DNA from: Hyunsoonleella ulvae
Lineage (GTDB): Bacteria; Bacteroidota; Bacteroidia; Flavobacteriales; Flavobacteriaceae
NCBI RefSeq assembly: GCF_016827605.1
Contig: NZ_JAEPJQ010000001.1
Span: 310,001 to 374,000, forward strand
Length of the DNA stretch: 64,000 nucleotides
Direction: 5' to 3'
The notes under the pieces are model-generated. The model did no database searches, had not been told where the DNA came from, and worked only from the letters and a program-made list of their open reading frames with translations. This document shows, in pieces, positions 53,848 to 62,478 of this stretch (position 1 is the first letter of the stretch; each line of letters begins with the position of its first letter). The position numbers and the translations under genes were made by a program.

Positions 53848-55212
53848 TTATTTACTCATATTAATTTCCCAATACCCTCTAGTACCATCTTTTCGTTCTA
53901 AATAGCCTTTTTCTTTAATAGCATTTATATGTTTACCAACAGCAGATTCATTGATACCTAAAACTTCAGCTATTTCATTATAAGTTATGGTTTTATTTTC
54001 AGCAATTAGTTTAAGTACTTCTTTTTGCCTTTTAGTCAATTTAGAATTATCGTCTATTTCACTACCTATTACACCACCTATTACACCACCTATTGCACCA
54101 CCTTCTCCATTATCTTCTTTATCATCTACTTTAGTAGTAAGTTCTTTAGTAACAAAAGCCATTCTAAGAAAGTTTTCAGAAAAATTAAAACTCTCTTTAC
54201 CATAATGATCTAAAATACGTGGAATACCAGAACCCAATTGTTCTACTAACTCCAAGTCTTTGAATATGCGCATCAGTTCTTTGTTACGAGGGACTGAAAA
54301 CCCTTCAAAAAATTCTTGCTGACTCAATCCTTCAGGTAAACCTCCAGCAGATGTAATTTCAATTCTATCTGAAAAAATCTCAAACTTGGGCGGTACTTCA
54401 TTGGTATAATCATTATGTACAAAAGCATTAATAATGGCTTCACGTAATGCAATAGGATTCCATAGGTGGCTTTGTTCTCTCTCCTTTGAAGTGATTTTTG
54501 TAGCTATTCTATTTTCTACAGCAATTTTATCTATGACTTGTTTAGTTGCCTTTGCTAAACACTCATTGCCATACTCATTACTTTCTATTAAATCTGTTCG
54601 ATTTGTACCAGAATATTTAGCAACTTTAATAGACGTATTATTCTTATCTGCCAAAAGATAAGCTGCATAATTATATGCGCCATCTTCAGTAAGTAGTTCT
54701 AAATTTTTAGCAAATGCGTTGCCTAGTTTATAGCCTGATTCTTCATAATATATTTTCAGTTGGCTAAAAGTCAAGTCTTGTGTCGTTGCTTTGATTTTAC
54801 TTATGGAATTTCGAGTACGTTTAGAAAAAAGCGTATCAATCATTTTTTGAGGCATTGGTTCTGCAGCAGTTCCAATTCGTATAAAGCACCCCTTTTCACT
54901 CATACCATATTTTCTTAAATGATATGGTTTTTCTGGTCCACTTGCTACAATAATTTTTATGATATCCTTACCCTCACGTTCTTCACTAACAATATCAAAT
55001 AAGCCTAATGCAGATGGTTTAATATTGTGTTTCAACCGATCCTTTATCTTTAATTGGTCACTATCTGAATCTGCCAAACCATAAGTTTTTCCTGTTTTAT
55101 CAATACCTATATAGATAATGCCACCTTCGCGATAGTTCAGAAAAGCAATGACTTCTTTTTCTAATCCTTCAGTAAGCTCTTGTTTGTATTCTATACGATT
55201 GGTCTCGGTCAT
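53848..55212 (-). CDS. AlbA_2/Schlafen-like DNA-binding protein with winged-helix C-terminus
   Basis: A 454-residue protein. Residues 1-125 are the AlbA_2 domain (IEYKQELTEGLEKEVIAFLNYREGGIIYIGID). The middle holds a RecG-like HATPase-type block (LREAIINAFVHNDY, FEIFSDRIEITSAGGLPEGL, LGSGIPRILDHYG). A Gly/Ile/Val linker encoded by three 12-bp DNA repeats leads to a winged helix (LTKRQKEVLKLIAENKTITYNEIAEVLGINESAVGKHI). Such proteins are putative regulators; some sit in defence islands. Confidence 0.85.
   Translation of the reverse strand: MTETNRIEYKQELTEGLEKEVIAFLNYREGGIIYIGIDKTGKTYGLADSDSDQLKIKDRLKHNIKPSALGLFDIVSEEREGKDIIKIIVASGPEKPYHLRKYGMSEKGCFIRIGTAAEPMPQKMIDTLFSKRTRNSISKIKATTQDLTFSQLKIYYEESGYKLGNAFAKNLELLTEDGAYNYAAYLLADKNNTSIKVAKYSGTNRTDLIESNEYGNECLAKATKQVIDKIAVENRIATKITSKEREQSHLWNPIALREAIINAFVHNDYTNEVPPKFEIFSDRIEITSAGGLPEGLSQQEFFEGFSVPRNKELMRIFKDLELVEQLGSGIPRILDHYGKESFNFSENFLRMAFVTKELTTKVDDKEDNGEGGAIGGVIGGVIGSEIDDNSKLTKRQKEVLKLIAENKTITYNEIAEVLGINESAVGKHINAIKEKGYLERKDGTRGYWEINMSK
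54065..54100 (-). repeat. Three 12-bp tandem repeats in the AlbA_2 gene
   Basis: The unit CCTATTACACCA occurs three times (third with G for A). It encodes the GVIG-type linker between the central domain and the winged helix. The unit length keeps frame, so slippage would alter linker length without breaking the protein. Confidence 0.75.
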
Positions 55213-55257
55213 GAAAATTGAAATGGTCTAACTAATTACGCTATAAAGATACTGATA

Positions 55258-56853
55258 TTAATTTTTGAAAATCGATCTAACTTCTTTATAAACTCTATCA
55301 AAATTAGCTTGTAAATCAGCATCAGAATAGTTCTGCTGCTTTGTTGGTAGTCGCTTTTCAATTTTAGGCAATTTAAATTGTACTTTTCTGTCCTTTCCAT
55401 CTGCGAACGTAATAAATTCGCCTTCTTTCAGTCTGAAAAACACATCAGCTCTAATTTTTGCAACCTCACGCTCTCCTGTTGTAATTCGTGTGTCAAAATT
55501 AAGATTATGACCTCTGTTTACGCTTGTGGTTTCTTTCTTTACAATTTCAAAAAAGCGTTCGTAATATTTAGCTGTGTCTGGATCGTTTACCTTTCCGAAG
55601 AATTGATATGATAAATTACTTAAAATTGCTTTACTCGCCTTATCTCCATACATCATATCATTCTGTATTTTGTCTTGCATTACATAAATCGTGGCAATAT
55701 CATAACTACGCAATGTCGCTGGAATTCTGTGCATATTTAATAATCTGATTGTTGGTGCTTCTTCCATCAACAAAAATGAAGCATTTGAATTTCGCACGCT
55801 CATTTGCTTTGTAATGGTGTGAATAATAGTCGCAATGATTGGCGAATAAGCTGTTTCGTATTTTGGATTATTGACTACTGAAATCGCTAAAGGTTTGTCC
55901 TGGCTATTTATGTCGAGCGGAACATCATCTGCGGATAAAGCCATAAAAATACGTTGCGTACTTATTTTTTTGAGCGCATTGGCCAAAGTGCTTTTTACAC
56001 CAGCCGTTTGTCTGTCTGAATCCTTACCACTAATAAAAGCGTCAGCCATCGCTCTCGATGTTGTATTCTTACTTAAAAATGCAATTAGACTTGAAGTGTT
56101 GAGATATTGGTAAACAGCTATTAAGTGAGGTAATGTACAATATTGTGGATGCGAGGTTCTTAACTTCCAAATCAATCCACTAATTAAGCCTTCAGCTGCA
56201 TCATTAAAAAATTTTGTTGTTCCTATACTTCCGGATTCTCTTTGTTCTAATAGGTTTTCTATAAGCACTCTAGCGACCTCATTTACGCTTTCTTCATTGG
56301 TCATATATCTTGGTGCTATTGGATTCACTCGGTCATGAATGTTATCGAATGAAATTACTTTAAAATCAATCTCATTTTTTTCAAATAAAGGAAATGCCAT
56401 TTCTGTGATTTCAAAGTTTTTATAATCGTGAATTACACCAGAAAATTTATGTTTGCTGAAATGCTGAAGGAAATTAAAAACCACGCTTTCAGTTTTTCCA
56501 CTTCCTGCAGAACCAATAATTGAAGCGCCTCGTTTGATGTTATTAATTTTGAAACTCCCTCGTTTTACTTTGAAATGAACTTGGTGCTTATCATTAGAAT
56601 CCAAAATGTCATTCTCCTTGTGAAGAAACACATATAATACTGTATTGATAAGCAAAAGCGGACAACCGATATAAAGAATCTGGATAACCCAATGCATTAA
56701 ATACGGACTCAATTTAAAAAGCAACCCTAAACAAATAACAATCAAAATCAGGTTTACAAAAAAGGCGTATCTCGTCATTTTGAAAAGACTTGAAAACACC
56801 AAGCTCATTCCAAACAGTAATGCAATAGTAAACGTGATTCCTTGTATTTCCAT
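55258..56853 (-). CDS. Type IV coupling protein (VirD4/TraG-like, MobC)
   Basis: A 531-residue ATPase. Three N-terminal helices (about 7-25, 29-48, 55-78) are followed by Walker A GSAGSGKTES at 114-123 and Walker B SFLLMEEAPTIR near 345, then YVMQDKIQNDM. It brings the relaxase-DNA complex to the T4SS. The stop-start gap to the DUF5712 gene is one base. Confidence 0.88.
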   Translation of the reverse strand: MEIQGITFTIALLFGMSLVFSSLFKMTRYAFFVNLILIVICLGLLFKLSPYLMHWVIQILYIGCPLLLINTVLYVFLHKENDILDSNDKHQVHFKVKRGSFKINNIKRGASIIGSAGSGKTESVVFNFLQHFSKHKFSGVIHDYKNFEITEMAFPLFEKNEIDFKVISFDNIHDRVNPIAPRYMTNEESVNEVARVLIENLLEQRESGSIGTTKFFNDAAEGLISGLIWKLRTSHPQYCTLPHLIAVYQYLNTSSLIAFLSKNTTSRAMADAFISGKDSDRQTAGVKSTLANALKKISTQRIFMALSADDVPLDINSQDKPLAISVVNNPKYETAYSPIIATIIHTITKQMSVRNSNASFLLMEEAPTIRLLNMHRIPATLRSYDIATIYVMQDKIQNDMMYGDKASKAILSNLSYQFFGKVNDPDTAKYYERFFEIVKKETTSVNRGHNLNFDTRITTGEREVAKIRADVFFRLKEGEFITFADGKDRKVQFKLPKIEKRLPTKQQNYSDADLQANFDRVYKEVRSIFKN

Positions 56854-56854
56854 A

Positions 56855-57883
56855 TTATATACCTATTGAACCCGATTTAATTGCTATGTCCACACCACGT
56901 TTTAAATACTTTATGGTTTTAAGTGCTAACTGCACTTGATTGGTTGGAATACTCGCCATAGGGACTCCAGATTTTGCAAGCATTTTAAATGCTACTGCTT
57001 TCTCACTTGCTGGCAATCCTAATAATGTTGTGAAGTACAGTTTTGGATTTTTAATGAACTCTTTTTTCGATTTATAGGATTCTGCATAGTTGCGTTTGTA
57101 ACCAAAAGTTTTATCAAAAGTGCTTTCGGCTTTTGTGAAAAACGCATCTCTATCAAAACCACGTTTTACAATTTTACCATGCATCTCAACTTCCGAACCT
57201 TTGTATTTAGATCCTGGTGATAGACTAACAGAATTTGAGGCATCTTTTCGACTCACGATAATATGAATATGACTTTGATTACCTGCTTTTTTCATGCCTT
57301 GAACAATCCGTTTACCATTTTGTCGATGTGGTGCCTCGGCTTCGAGTTTGCTAATTTGGGATTTCATTTTCTTTATATTCCCATCTAATTGACCTTGTTC
57401 AATTTTCCGAATATCAGTTTTTAGCTGAAGTATTTTAGTGGCAAAAGGTTGGTTTTCTTTAACCTGTTTATCTGTGCCTTTGAATGTTCTTTGATGCTCA
57501 ATTTTTGCAAAATATTTTATGTCGTCAACAGTTATTGGTTTACCATTAATTTCTCGATTAAAGGACGTTGCATAATCGTTCATTATGACTCTAGTATATT
57601 TCTTTAAATCTTCAGAATTATTCTGTAATTTTCTTAATTCATATTTACTTGGACTAACTGTAATGGAATAAAATTTTGGTTCTTTCTTTTTGAGTTTTGC
57701 AGCATTGCCATCAATTTCTTTTACCACATCTTTGGCTTCAATTTCATCGCCATATTGATTGAAAAAATGTTCCACATCTTCTTGCTCCAAACCTTGATTT
57801 TCTTTCTCCAGATACTCAGCAAAATCCGCAGAACTTTGTGAATAATCTCCTCCTAATTTTTGAGCTGTGATTGTGATATACAT
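56855..57883 (-). CDS. DUF5712 mobilization protein, relaxase-like (MobB)
   Basis: Start set at ATG 57881-57883 (MYITITAQKLGGDYSQ); an upstream ATG nine codons earlier would overlap the previous gene more. About 342 residues. Y in KFYSITVSPSKYELRKL and the HxH-like metal block QSHIHIIVSRKDASN are visible, as in relaxase folds of DUF5712/MobB proteins. It should nick or bind oriT with the BfmA/BtgA protein upstream. Confidence 0.82.
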   Translation of the reverse strand: MYITITAQKLGGDYSQSSADFAEYLEKENQGLEQEDVEHFFNQYGDEIEAKDVVKEIDGNAAKLKKKEPKFYSITVSPSKYELRKLQNNSEDLKKYTRVIMNDYATSFNREINGKPITVDDIKYFAKIEHQRTFKGTDKQVKENQPFATKILQLKTDIRKIEQGQLDGNIKKMKSQISKLEAEAPHRQNGKRIVQGMKKAGNQSHIHIIVSRKDASNSVSLSPGSKYKGSEVEMHGKIVKRGFDRDAFFTKAESTFDKTFGYKRNYAESYKSKKEFIKNPKLYFTTLLGLPASEKAVAFKMLAKSGVPMASIPTNQVQLALKTIKYLKRGVDIAIKSGSIGI

Positions 57884-57887
57884 AATA

Positions 57888-58280
57888 TTATAATTGATTA
57901 CTTGAATCATTTTTTTCTACAATTAACACTTCCTTCTCTTTGACCTCTTTTTCTAAAATCAACTTTTCTTGCTTTGGTTCAAACTCCATAAATAAAGATC
58001 GCAACATTGCAGTTGTGGGTTTATCATGGTTCTTTTCTATGTCCTTTATAATGGCAATTACAGCATTGATTCGCTTCTTAATTTTACTCTCCAATGTTTG
58101 CATATTTGGCCCTAAAGTTTCATTTGGTGAAATGCCATTGTCCTCAAAAAAGTCCAGCATCAGAAGCAAAGTCATCGATTGTGATTTAGATAATTTTTTA
58201 CAAAACACTCGAAAACGCTCTGCTACTGAAGTTTTAATCCCGAGCTTCTCAAATCGCTCTTTTTCATATCCTTTATCCAT
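57888..58280 (-). CDS. BfmA/BtgA family mobilization protein
   Basis: A 130-residue protein with a ribbon-helix-helix-like start ERFEKLGIKTSVAERFRVFCKKLSKSQSMTLLLMLDFFEDNG and a Lys/Glu-rich helical C-part. It matches BfmA/BtgA proteins that bind oriT. Its ATG touches the first of two 14-bp direct repeats, which suggests DNA binding at its own promoter. Confidence 0.82.
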   Translation of the reverse strand: MDKGYEKERFEKLGIKTSVAERFRVFCKKLSKSQSMTLLLMLDFFEDNGISPNETLGPNMQTLESKIKKRINAVIAIIKDIEKNHDKPTTAMLRSLFMEFEPKQEKLILEKEVKEKEVLIVEKNDSSNQL

Positions 58281-58483
58281 TTTTCTGAAAAAATTTGTTG
58301 TTTTGATTGGGCTGCGAGGATTTTTTCTGAAAAAACCATGTTACACATTCAAATATCAAAACAATCAATCGCCGAAAGGTGTTGATTTTACTAGGGTTTT
58401 GAAAAACTGAAAATCGAAACATCGCGCTAGCGTGTTACCCTCTTGCTATTCCTTTTCGTCCAGCTCGCTGGACAAAAAAAATA

Positions 58484-58513
58484 CCATTACATCCAAAAAT
58501 GTAATGGCTTTTT
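58484..58513. terminator. Bidirectional hairpin terminator
   Basis: CCATTACAT-ccaaaa-ATGTAATGG is a perfect 9-bp stem with CTTTTT on the plus side and an eight-base A-run (T on the minus strand) on the left. It could isolate the mobilization operon from the upstream genes. Confidence 0.7.
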
Positions 58514-58623
58514 CTGTAATACAAATTGAAATTAGATTTTTTAAGAGTGTTATTATTGAAGTTTAAAAGTATCTTTAACAAACCGCTCTTTTTGTTGCAG
58601 AATATAAAATATGGGCATAAAAA

Positions 58624-58650
58624 AAGACCTCTGAAATTTTCAAAGGTCTT
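58624..58650 (-). terminator. Terminator after the ssb-JAB operon tail
   Basis: AAGACCTCTGAA-attt-TTCAAAGGTCTT has an 8-bp outer stem and, on the minus strand, a following T-run. It lies 18 bp past the stop of the 58668-58865 gene. Confidence 0.75.
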
Positions 58651-58667
58651 ACAATTTTAAAGAACGT

Positions 58668-58865
58668 TTATATATTAAACACGTATGTGTAACTATACAA
58701 ATTTCTTATTGCTTCTTCGTCTAGCATCTTGTCCAAATTTTGATTATTAGCAGATGCATATTCGATAATGTCCTTTCCATATTTATGCTTAACATCTTCT
58801 TTAGAATTGTTAAGCAAACGCTCTTGCGCTTCTTCACTCAAATCGGTAAAATTTATATAAATCAT
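58668..58865 (-). CDS. Small ICE-associated protein
   Basis: A 65-residue protein (MIYINFTDLSEEAQERLLNNS, then HKYGKDIIEYASANNQNLDKML). It is helical and acidic-basic mixed. It follows the JAB gene by 11 bp and precedes a terminator, so it is a true operon member. No function is known to me. Confidence 0.65.
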   Translation of the reverse strand: MIYINFTDLSEEAQERLLNNSKEDVKHKYGKDIIEYASANNQNLDKMLDEEAIRNLYSYTYVFNI

Positions 58866-58876
58866 AGCTTTTCGTT

Positions 58877-59326
58877 TTATAAAATTCCGTTATCTGAAAA
58901 ACTATAATAATCTCCATCAGGTGCAAAAATCAAATGGTCGAGAAGCTTAATATCAAATAATTTTGCAGCATTCTTAATCTTCTTCGTTAGGCTTTTATCA
59001 GCTTCACTAGGCATCAATTTTCCACTTGGATGATTGTGCGTTAAAATGATTGCTACCGATAGCGATTTTAAAATGACCGCAAATAAAATTCTTAAATCTA
59101 CCAACGTTCCGACAATTCCACCTTGTGAAATTTGATATACGCCTTTTACCTTATTACTATTATTTAGAAGTACAATTTTAAATACTTCGTGTAGTGCAAT
59201 AGTATCTTTATCCCAATCCTCAAACAACAATTCGGCTGCATCTTGAGAACTGTTTATTTTTTGCCACATAGATGATTTTAAACCGCCTTTGTAGCTAATT
59301 TTTATTTCATTAACTTTGTTCTTCAT
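58877..59326 (-). CDS. RadC-like JAB (MPN+) domain protein
   Basis: A 149-residue protein with the JAMM zinc motif ILTHNHPSGKLMPSEAD (H-x-H-x-n-D) and a C-terminal LLDHLIFAPDGDYYSFSDNGIL. It lacks the N-terminal HhH of chromosomal RadC, as is usual for mobile-element versions. The reaction is unknown; an anti-restriction or DNA-processing role has been proposed for the family. Confidence 0.88.
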   Translation of the reverse strand: MKNKVNEIKISYKGGLKSSMWQKINSSQDAAELLFEDWDKDTIALHEVFKIVLLNNSNKVKGVYQISQGGIVGTLVDLRILFAVILKSLSVAIILTHNHPSGKLMPSEADKSLTKKIKNAAKLFDIKLLDHLIFAPDGDYYSFSDNGIL

Positions 59327-59356
59327 TGTTTCTATTATTAGTTATAGTGAGAATGA

Positions 59357-59394
59357 AAAAGAGGGCGCATCTTTCCACAGGAACGCCCTCTTTT
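59357..59394 (-). terminator. Terminator after ssb
   Basis: AAAAGAGGGCG and CGCCCTCTTTT form a perfect 11-bp stem with a 16-nt loop; the minus-strand side has a T-run. It lies 9 bp past the ssb stop. Confidence 0.85.
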
Positions 59395-59402
59395 AATTTC
59401 AA

Positions 59403-59759
59403 TTATTCAGTAGCGTTATCCTCGCCTTTAATTCCCAAAAGCAGAATTTCATCAATTACCACTTCGGTAACATATCTTTTTTCTCCCTCTTTGGTTTCAT
59501 AAGAGCGTGAGGTCAATTTTCCCTCTAATGCTACTTCTTTTCCTTTGCCTACATATTTCTCAACGATTTCGGCAATCTTTCCCCATGCTACAATATTGTG
59601 CCATTGGGTGTTTGTCACTTTTTCTCCCTTAGAATCTTTATAAGATTCATTGGTTGCAATTGAAAATTTTGCAACTTTCTTTCCGCTTTCAAGATTTGTG
59701 ATTTCTGGCTCGTTTCCTACGTTGCCAATTAACTGTACTTTGTTTCTTAGAGTACTCAT
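59403..59759 (-). CDS. ssb: Single-stranded DNA-binding protein
   Basis: A 118-residue OB-fold protein: LRNKVQLIGNVGNEPEITNLESGKKVAKFSIAT, then TQWHNIVAWGKIAEIVEKYVGKGKEVALEGKL and YVTEVVIDEILLLG. It lacks the acidic C-terminal tip (D-D-I-P-F) of chromosomal SSB, as in many plasmid and ICE copies. It would protect single-stranded DNA during transfer. Confidence 0.93.
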   Translation of the reverse strand: MSTLRNKVQLIGNVGNEPEITNLESGKKVAKFSIATNESYKDSKGEKVTNTQWHNIVAWGKIAEIVEKYVGKGKEVALEGKLTSRSYETKEGEKRYVTEVVIDEILLLGIKGEDNATE

Positions 59760-60415
59760 AATAAAAAATTTAAAGATTAATATTGACCTATCTAAACTAT
59801 TCAGAAAGGCTTTGTTATTGATTTACTTATTATATCCAGAGCGTTTTCCTTTTTTTGTTTTTTTAACTTTTGTTCTACTTCCTTTTTATTGATTTTGTAA
59901 GATTTCATAAGATTCATTTTAGATTTACTTCCCATAGAGCCGACGCTGTTACCTTCTTTTTGTTGCTTAGTGCTGTCCAATATTCAGCTTTGTATAGACA
60001 TATAAAAAGTGCGAGGTACGAGCCTGGTTATGCTGTCGTTCAAAGCTGAATGTTGTTATTTTGCTGTCAAAAAAAGGTATGACGGTGTTGGATTACGGAA
60101 GTGAACCTAAATTCTTTGTGAAATACAAAATCATAGGAATTGGAACAAAATGCAAATAATTTTTTCCTATTTAGCGGACTTAATTCGCACTTTTTACTTG
60201 AAAATGAAGTGTGCCTTTCCAGAGCAACGGAAAGGGTTAACGGAATGAAAAGTCAAAAGTGTGGATTATGTCCAAGACTTATTATAATGAAGCTCTTTTT
60301 CTGGAATGAAGTTTTTACGGAATGAAAGGAAATGTGCTGAATGACTTAGGTAAATAAAATGTTGTCAAATATTACTGTACTTTCTAGGTAAGAGTAATCT
60401 TTATTTTTAAATTAG
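59760..60415. other. Long noncoding region with interlocking repeats
   Basis: No convincing gene is seen in this 656-bp stretch. It holds two exact 11-bp inverted repeat pairs, ATTCAGCTTTG 59982-59992 with 60041-60051, and AAAAAGTGCGA 60004-60014 with 60185-60195, plus three direct copies of TGCTGTC at 59971, 60031 and 60062. The region could be a replication origin, a structured RNA or control DNA for ssb and the SMC operon. A 61-codon frame at 60140-60325 has no recognisable features. Confidence 0.5.
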
Positions 60416-61819
60416 GTGATTCACTTAAATTCAATTAAAATCGAGTCCGAAATATTAGACATAAATCAATTGTATGACCATCTTGTTCTTACTAAAGAAG
60501 AAGGTATGGTAATCTATATCTTAGATTCAAGGATTAAAGCAGGTAAAGTTTCTAAATACTTTACTTATCGTGATATTGAGAAGTGCATTAATGAAAGTGC
60601 TAAAATAGAAGTTGGCTCTATACCACAAACAGAAAAAATTGTTAGAAACTTACTTCATTTTTATATTGAAAGACCACCAAATGAAGAGTTGAAATTTGCG
60701 CTTACCAACTATGCGAAAAAATTTATCGATTTAATCCATAAAAAACTTCATAGTCCACTTAAACATTTTCCACTTAAGAAAACGTTTCAGAAATATGCAG
60801 ATTTTAAATCTTCGGAAATTGAAACTATAGCTGATTTTGAATTATGGTACGATTTACAATTTCACAATAACAGTAAACAAACCATTATTGACCACCTTGA
60901 AGCTTTAAAGGATGTTGTCAATTCATCCATAAGCCGACTTAATGATTTATTGAAAAATGAATCAGAAGACCTTTTGACCATTACAAAAGAATTTACATTA
61001 ATCTTTGATGAAATTGGGCTAAAGTCCGAGGAAATAAAATATACTCTTCGTTTAGGAAACACTCTAAATATTGAAATTGAAAAAGTCGTTGATTTTTTCT
61101 ATAAAGAAATAGATGAGTTTAAGCATCCTGAAAATAGTACTGAACGAGAAAAATTTGAAAAACTAAACGATGACTACAAAAAGGCTTTGCATATAAAAAC
61201 AGAAGTAACTGATTTTTTCTATGATGTAGATTATCGATTAAAGCAATTGATGGATAAGTCATTATATGCTAATAACCAATTAACAAATCTTCAAAATAGC
61301 TTTAGAAACCAATCAAGGATAAGAATAAATTTAAAGAAATTATTGAAATTCACATTAGAGCAAGCTTCGTATTCCAATAAACACATTATCACTTTACCTA
61401 AATCCTTTCCAATAAAATCAATACCTATTGAGAGATTTAAATTTATAGAAGTACCTTATTACCACACATATGGAATTCAGAGAAACGAAATACTACCAGC
61501 TCATTACGACAATGAATATGCAAGGTCTGAAAGAGAAAAGGTAGAAAAAGACCTTTTTAGGCAAGAGAGTGCTGCAAAATTACTTAGAGAGTATAAAAGT
61601 ATTCTCGAAGAGAAAAAAGAACTGAATTTCACAGAGCATTTCTATAAAATTCTAGAACGTGAAAATGATAGTGAAATAGCTTTAAGCGTTGGTTTTGACC
61701 TTTTCCAATTTGCAAACAGCAATCCCAGATATCAAATAGAAATTACAAAGGATTTGCCAGAGGCATATTCCGAACAAAAAATATTAGTATGGAACATGAA
61801 AATAAACCAAATTCTTTAG
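60416..61819 (+). CDS. Kleisin-like subunit of an SMC complex (MksF/JetA-like)
   Basis: A 467-residue soluble protein. The start is GTG 60416, directly preceded by an in-frame TAG, so no longer form is possible. The N-terminus holds a winged-helix-like region (LVLTKEEGMVIYILDSRIKAGKVSKYFTYRDIEKCI). Long helices follow (LEALKDVVNSSISRLNDLL and so on) and a C-part ends RYQIEITKDLPEAYSEQKILVWNM. Length, helicity and the next two genes fit a MukF/MksF/JetA kleisin. Similarity is from architecture, not a clear motif. It overlaps the mksE-like gene by 31 bp. Confidence 0.65.
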   Translation: MIHLNSIKIESEILDINQLYDHLVLTKEEGMVIYILDSRIKAGKVSKYFTYRDIEKCINESAKIEVGSIPQTEKIVRNLLHFYIERPPNEELKFALTNYAKKFIDLIHKKLHSPLKHFPLKKTFQKYADFKSSEIETIADFELWYDLQFHNNSKQTIIDHLEALKDVVNSSISRLNDLLKNESEDLLTITKEFTLIFDEIGLKSEEIKYTLRLGNTLNIEIEKVVDFFYKEIDEFKHPENSTEREKFEKLNDDYKKALHIKTEVTDFFYDVDYRLKQLMDKSLYANNQLTNLQNSFRNQSRIRINLKKLLKFTLEQASYSNKHIITLPKSFPIKSIPIERFKFIEVPYYHTYGIQRNEILPAHYDNEYARSEREKVEKDLFRQESAAKLLREYKSILEEKKELNFTEHFYKILERENDSEIALSVGFDLFQFANSNPRYQIEITKDLPEAYSEQKILVWNMKINQIL

Positions 61820-62478
61820 AACATCCTTTTAAGTTTTTAGAAAATAATGATGTTAAAGAAAAATTTGCAAACCTTAACATAGAACTTTTAAGTGGCAGAC
61901 ACATTCAAAAGGACTCAAATTATTACCTCTACCAGTTACTAAAAAAATATTTTGAAGAACTAAAGTTCTACTATGCCAACTTCTATGGTTTAGAGTTAGA
62001 AAGAGACTATAAAGATGACATCACATTTTATTTTCTTGATTTTACAGAAGATTCAAAGGGTGCTTTAAGCTCAACGAGAAGACATAAAGAATTATCCAGC
62101 TTACAGACCGTAATGGGCATAATGCTATTAAATATGTATTATGACAGGTACTTTGAAAATATTAAGGAAATAACATTTCCAGATATTAAAAAGGAAATTT
62201 TATCTGGTGAAAACAGTAAGCATTTCAAAAAATTATGGTTTAAAGAAATAAGAGATGAATATTCGCCCAACGAATGGAAGCGTGTGATTACCAATATTAA
62301 AAATACTATACGAGATTTTGAAAAATTAGGATGGGTAGAATCTATGGCTAAAGACGAGGGTGAAGACATCCACTTTAAGCTAAAAGAACCTATTTATCGT
62401 TTTCAAAAATTATATGAAAAAGAAATAACCCACATTGATGAATTTATAGAGAACTACTTATTACAGACAAATGATTAA
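61789..62478 (+). CDS. MksE/JetB-like subunit of an SMC complex
   Basis: A 229-residue protein: SGRHIQKDSNYYLYQLLKKYFEELKFYYANFYGLELERDYKDDITFYFLDF, SSLQTVMGIMLLNMYYDRYF and VITNIKNTIRDFEKLGWVES, then FKLKEPIYRFQKLYEKEI. This order of blocks is that of the condensin MksE family (tandem winged helices). It overlaps the kleisin gene by 31 bp and the SMC gene by 8 bp. Confidence 0.78.
   Translation: MEHENKPNSLEHPFKFLENNDVKEKFANLNIELLSGRHIQKDSNYYLYQLLKKYFEELKFYYANFYGLELERDYKDDITFYFLDFTEDSKGALSSTRRHKELSSLQTVMGIMLLNMYYDRYFENIKEITFPDIKKEILSGENSKHFKKLWFKEIRDEYSPNEWKRVITNIKNTIRDFEKLGWVESMAKDEGEDIHFKLKEPIYRFQKLYEKEITHIDEFIENYLLQTND

Larger units (their letters stand above)
58281..58667. other. Candidate oriT / mobilization control region
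   Basis: This 387-bp gap lies upstream of the BfmA/BtgA gene. It holds two copies of TTTTTCTGAAAAAA (58280-58293 and 58322-58335, 42 bp apart), the palindrome CGCTAGCG (58425-58432), the hairpin GTCCAG-CTCG-CTGGAC (58458-58473), a bidirectional hairpin CCATTACAT/ATGTAATGG (58484-58507) and a terminator at 58624-58650. The setting favours an origin of transfer; the nick site cannot be placed. Confidence 0.5.

Noticed and set aside
54025-54213. Plus-strand frames with repeated TTYYTTYYTT or PPITPPI patterns
   Set aside because: They are translations of the 12-bp repeats in the AlbA_2 gene read on the wrong strand.
57940-58410. 156-codon plus-strand frame opposite the BfmA/BtgA gene
   Set aside because: It lies antisense to a recognised mobilization gene and its own translation has no protein-like pattern.
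58458-58473. GTCCAGCTCGCTGGAC hairpin as an intrinsic terminator
   Set aside because: The T-run lies on the wrong side for either direction; it is better seen as part of the candidate oriT.
60140-60325. 61-codon frame in the noncoding region before the SMC operon
   Set aside because: No recognisable domain, unusual composition, and it covers one arm of an inverted repeat; treated as noncoding.
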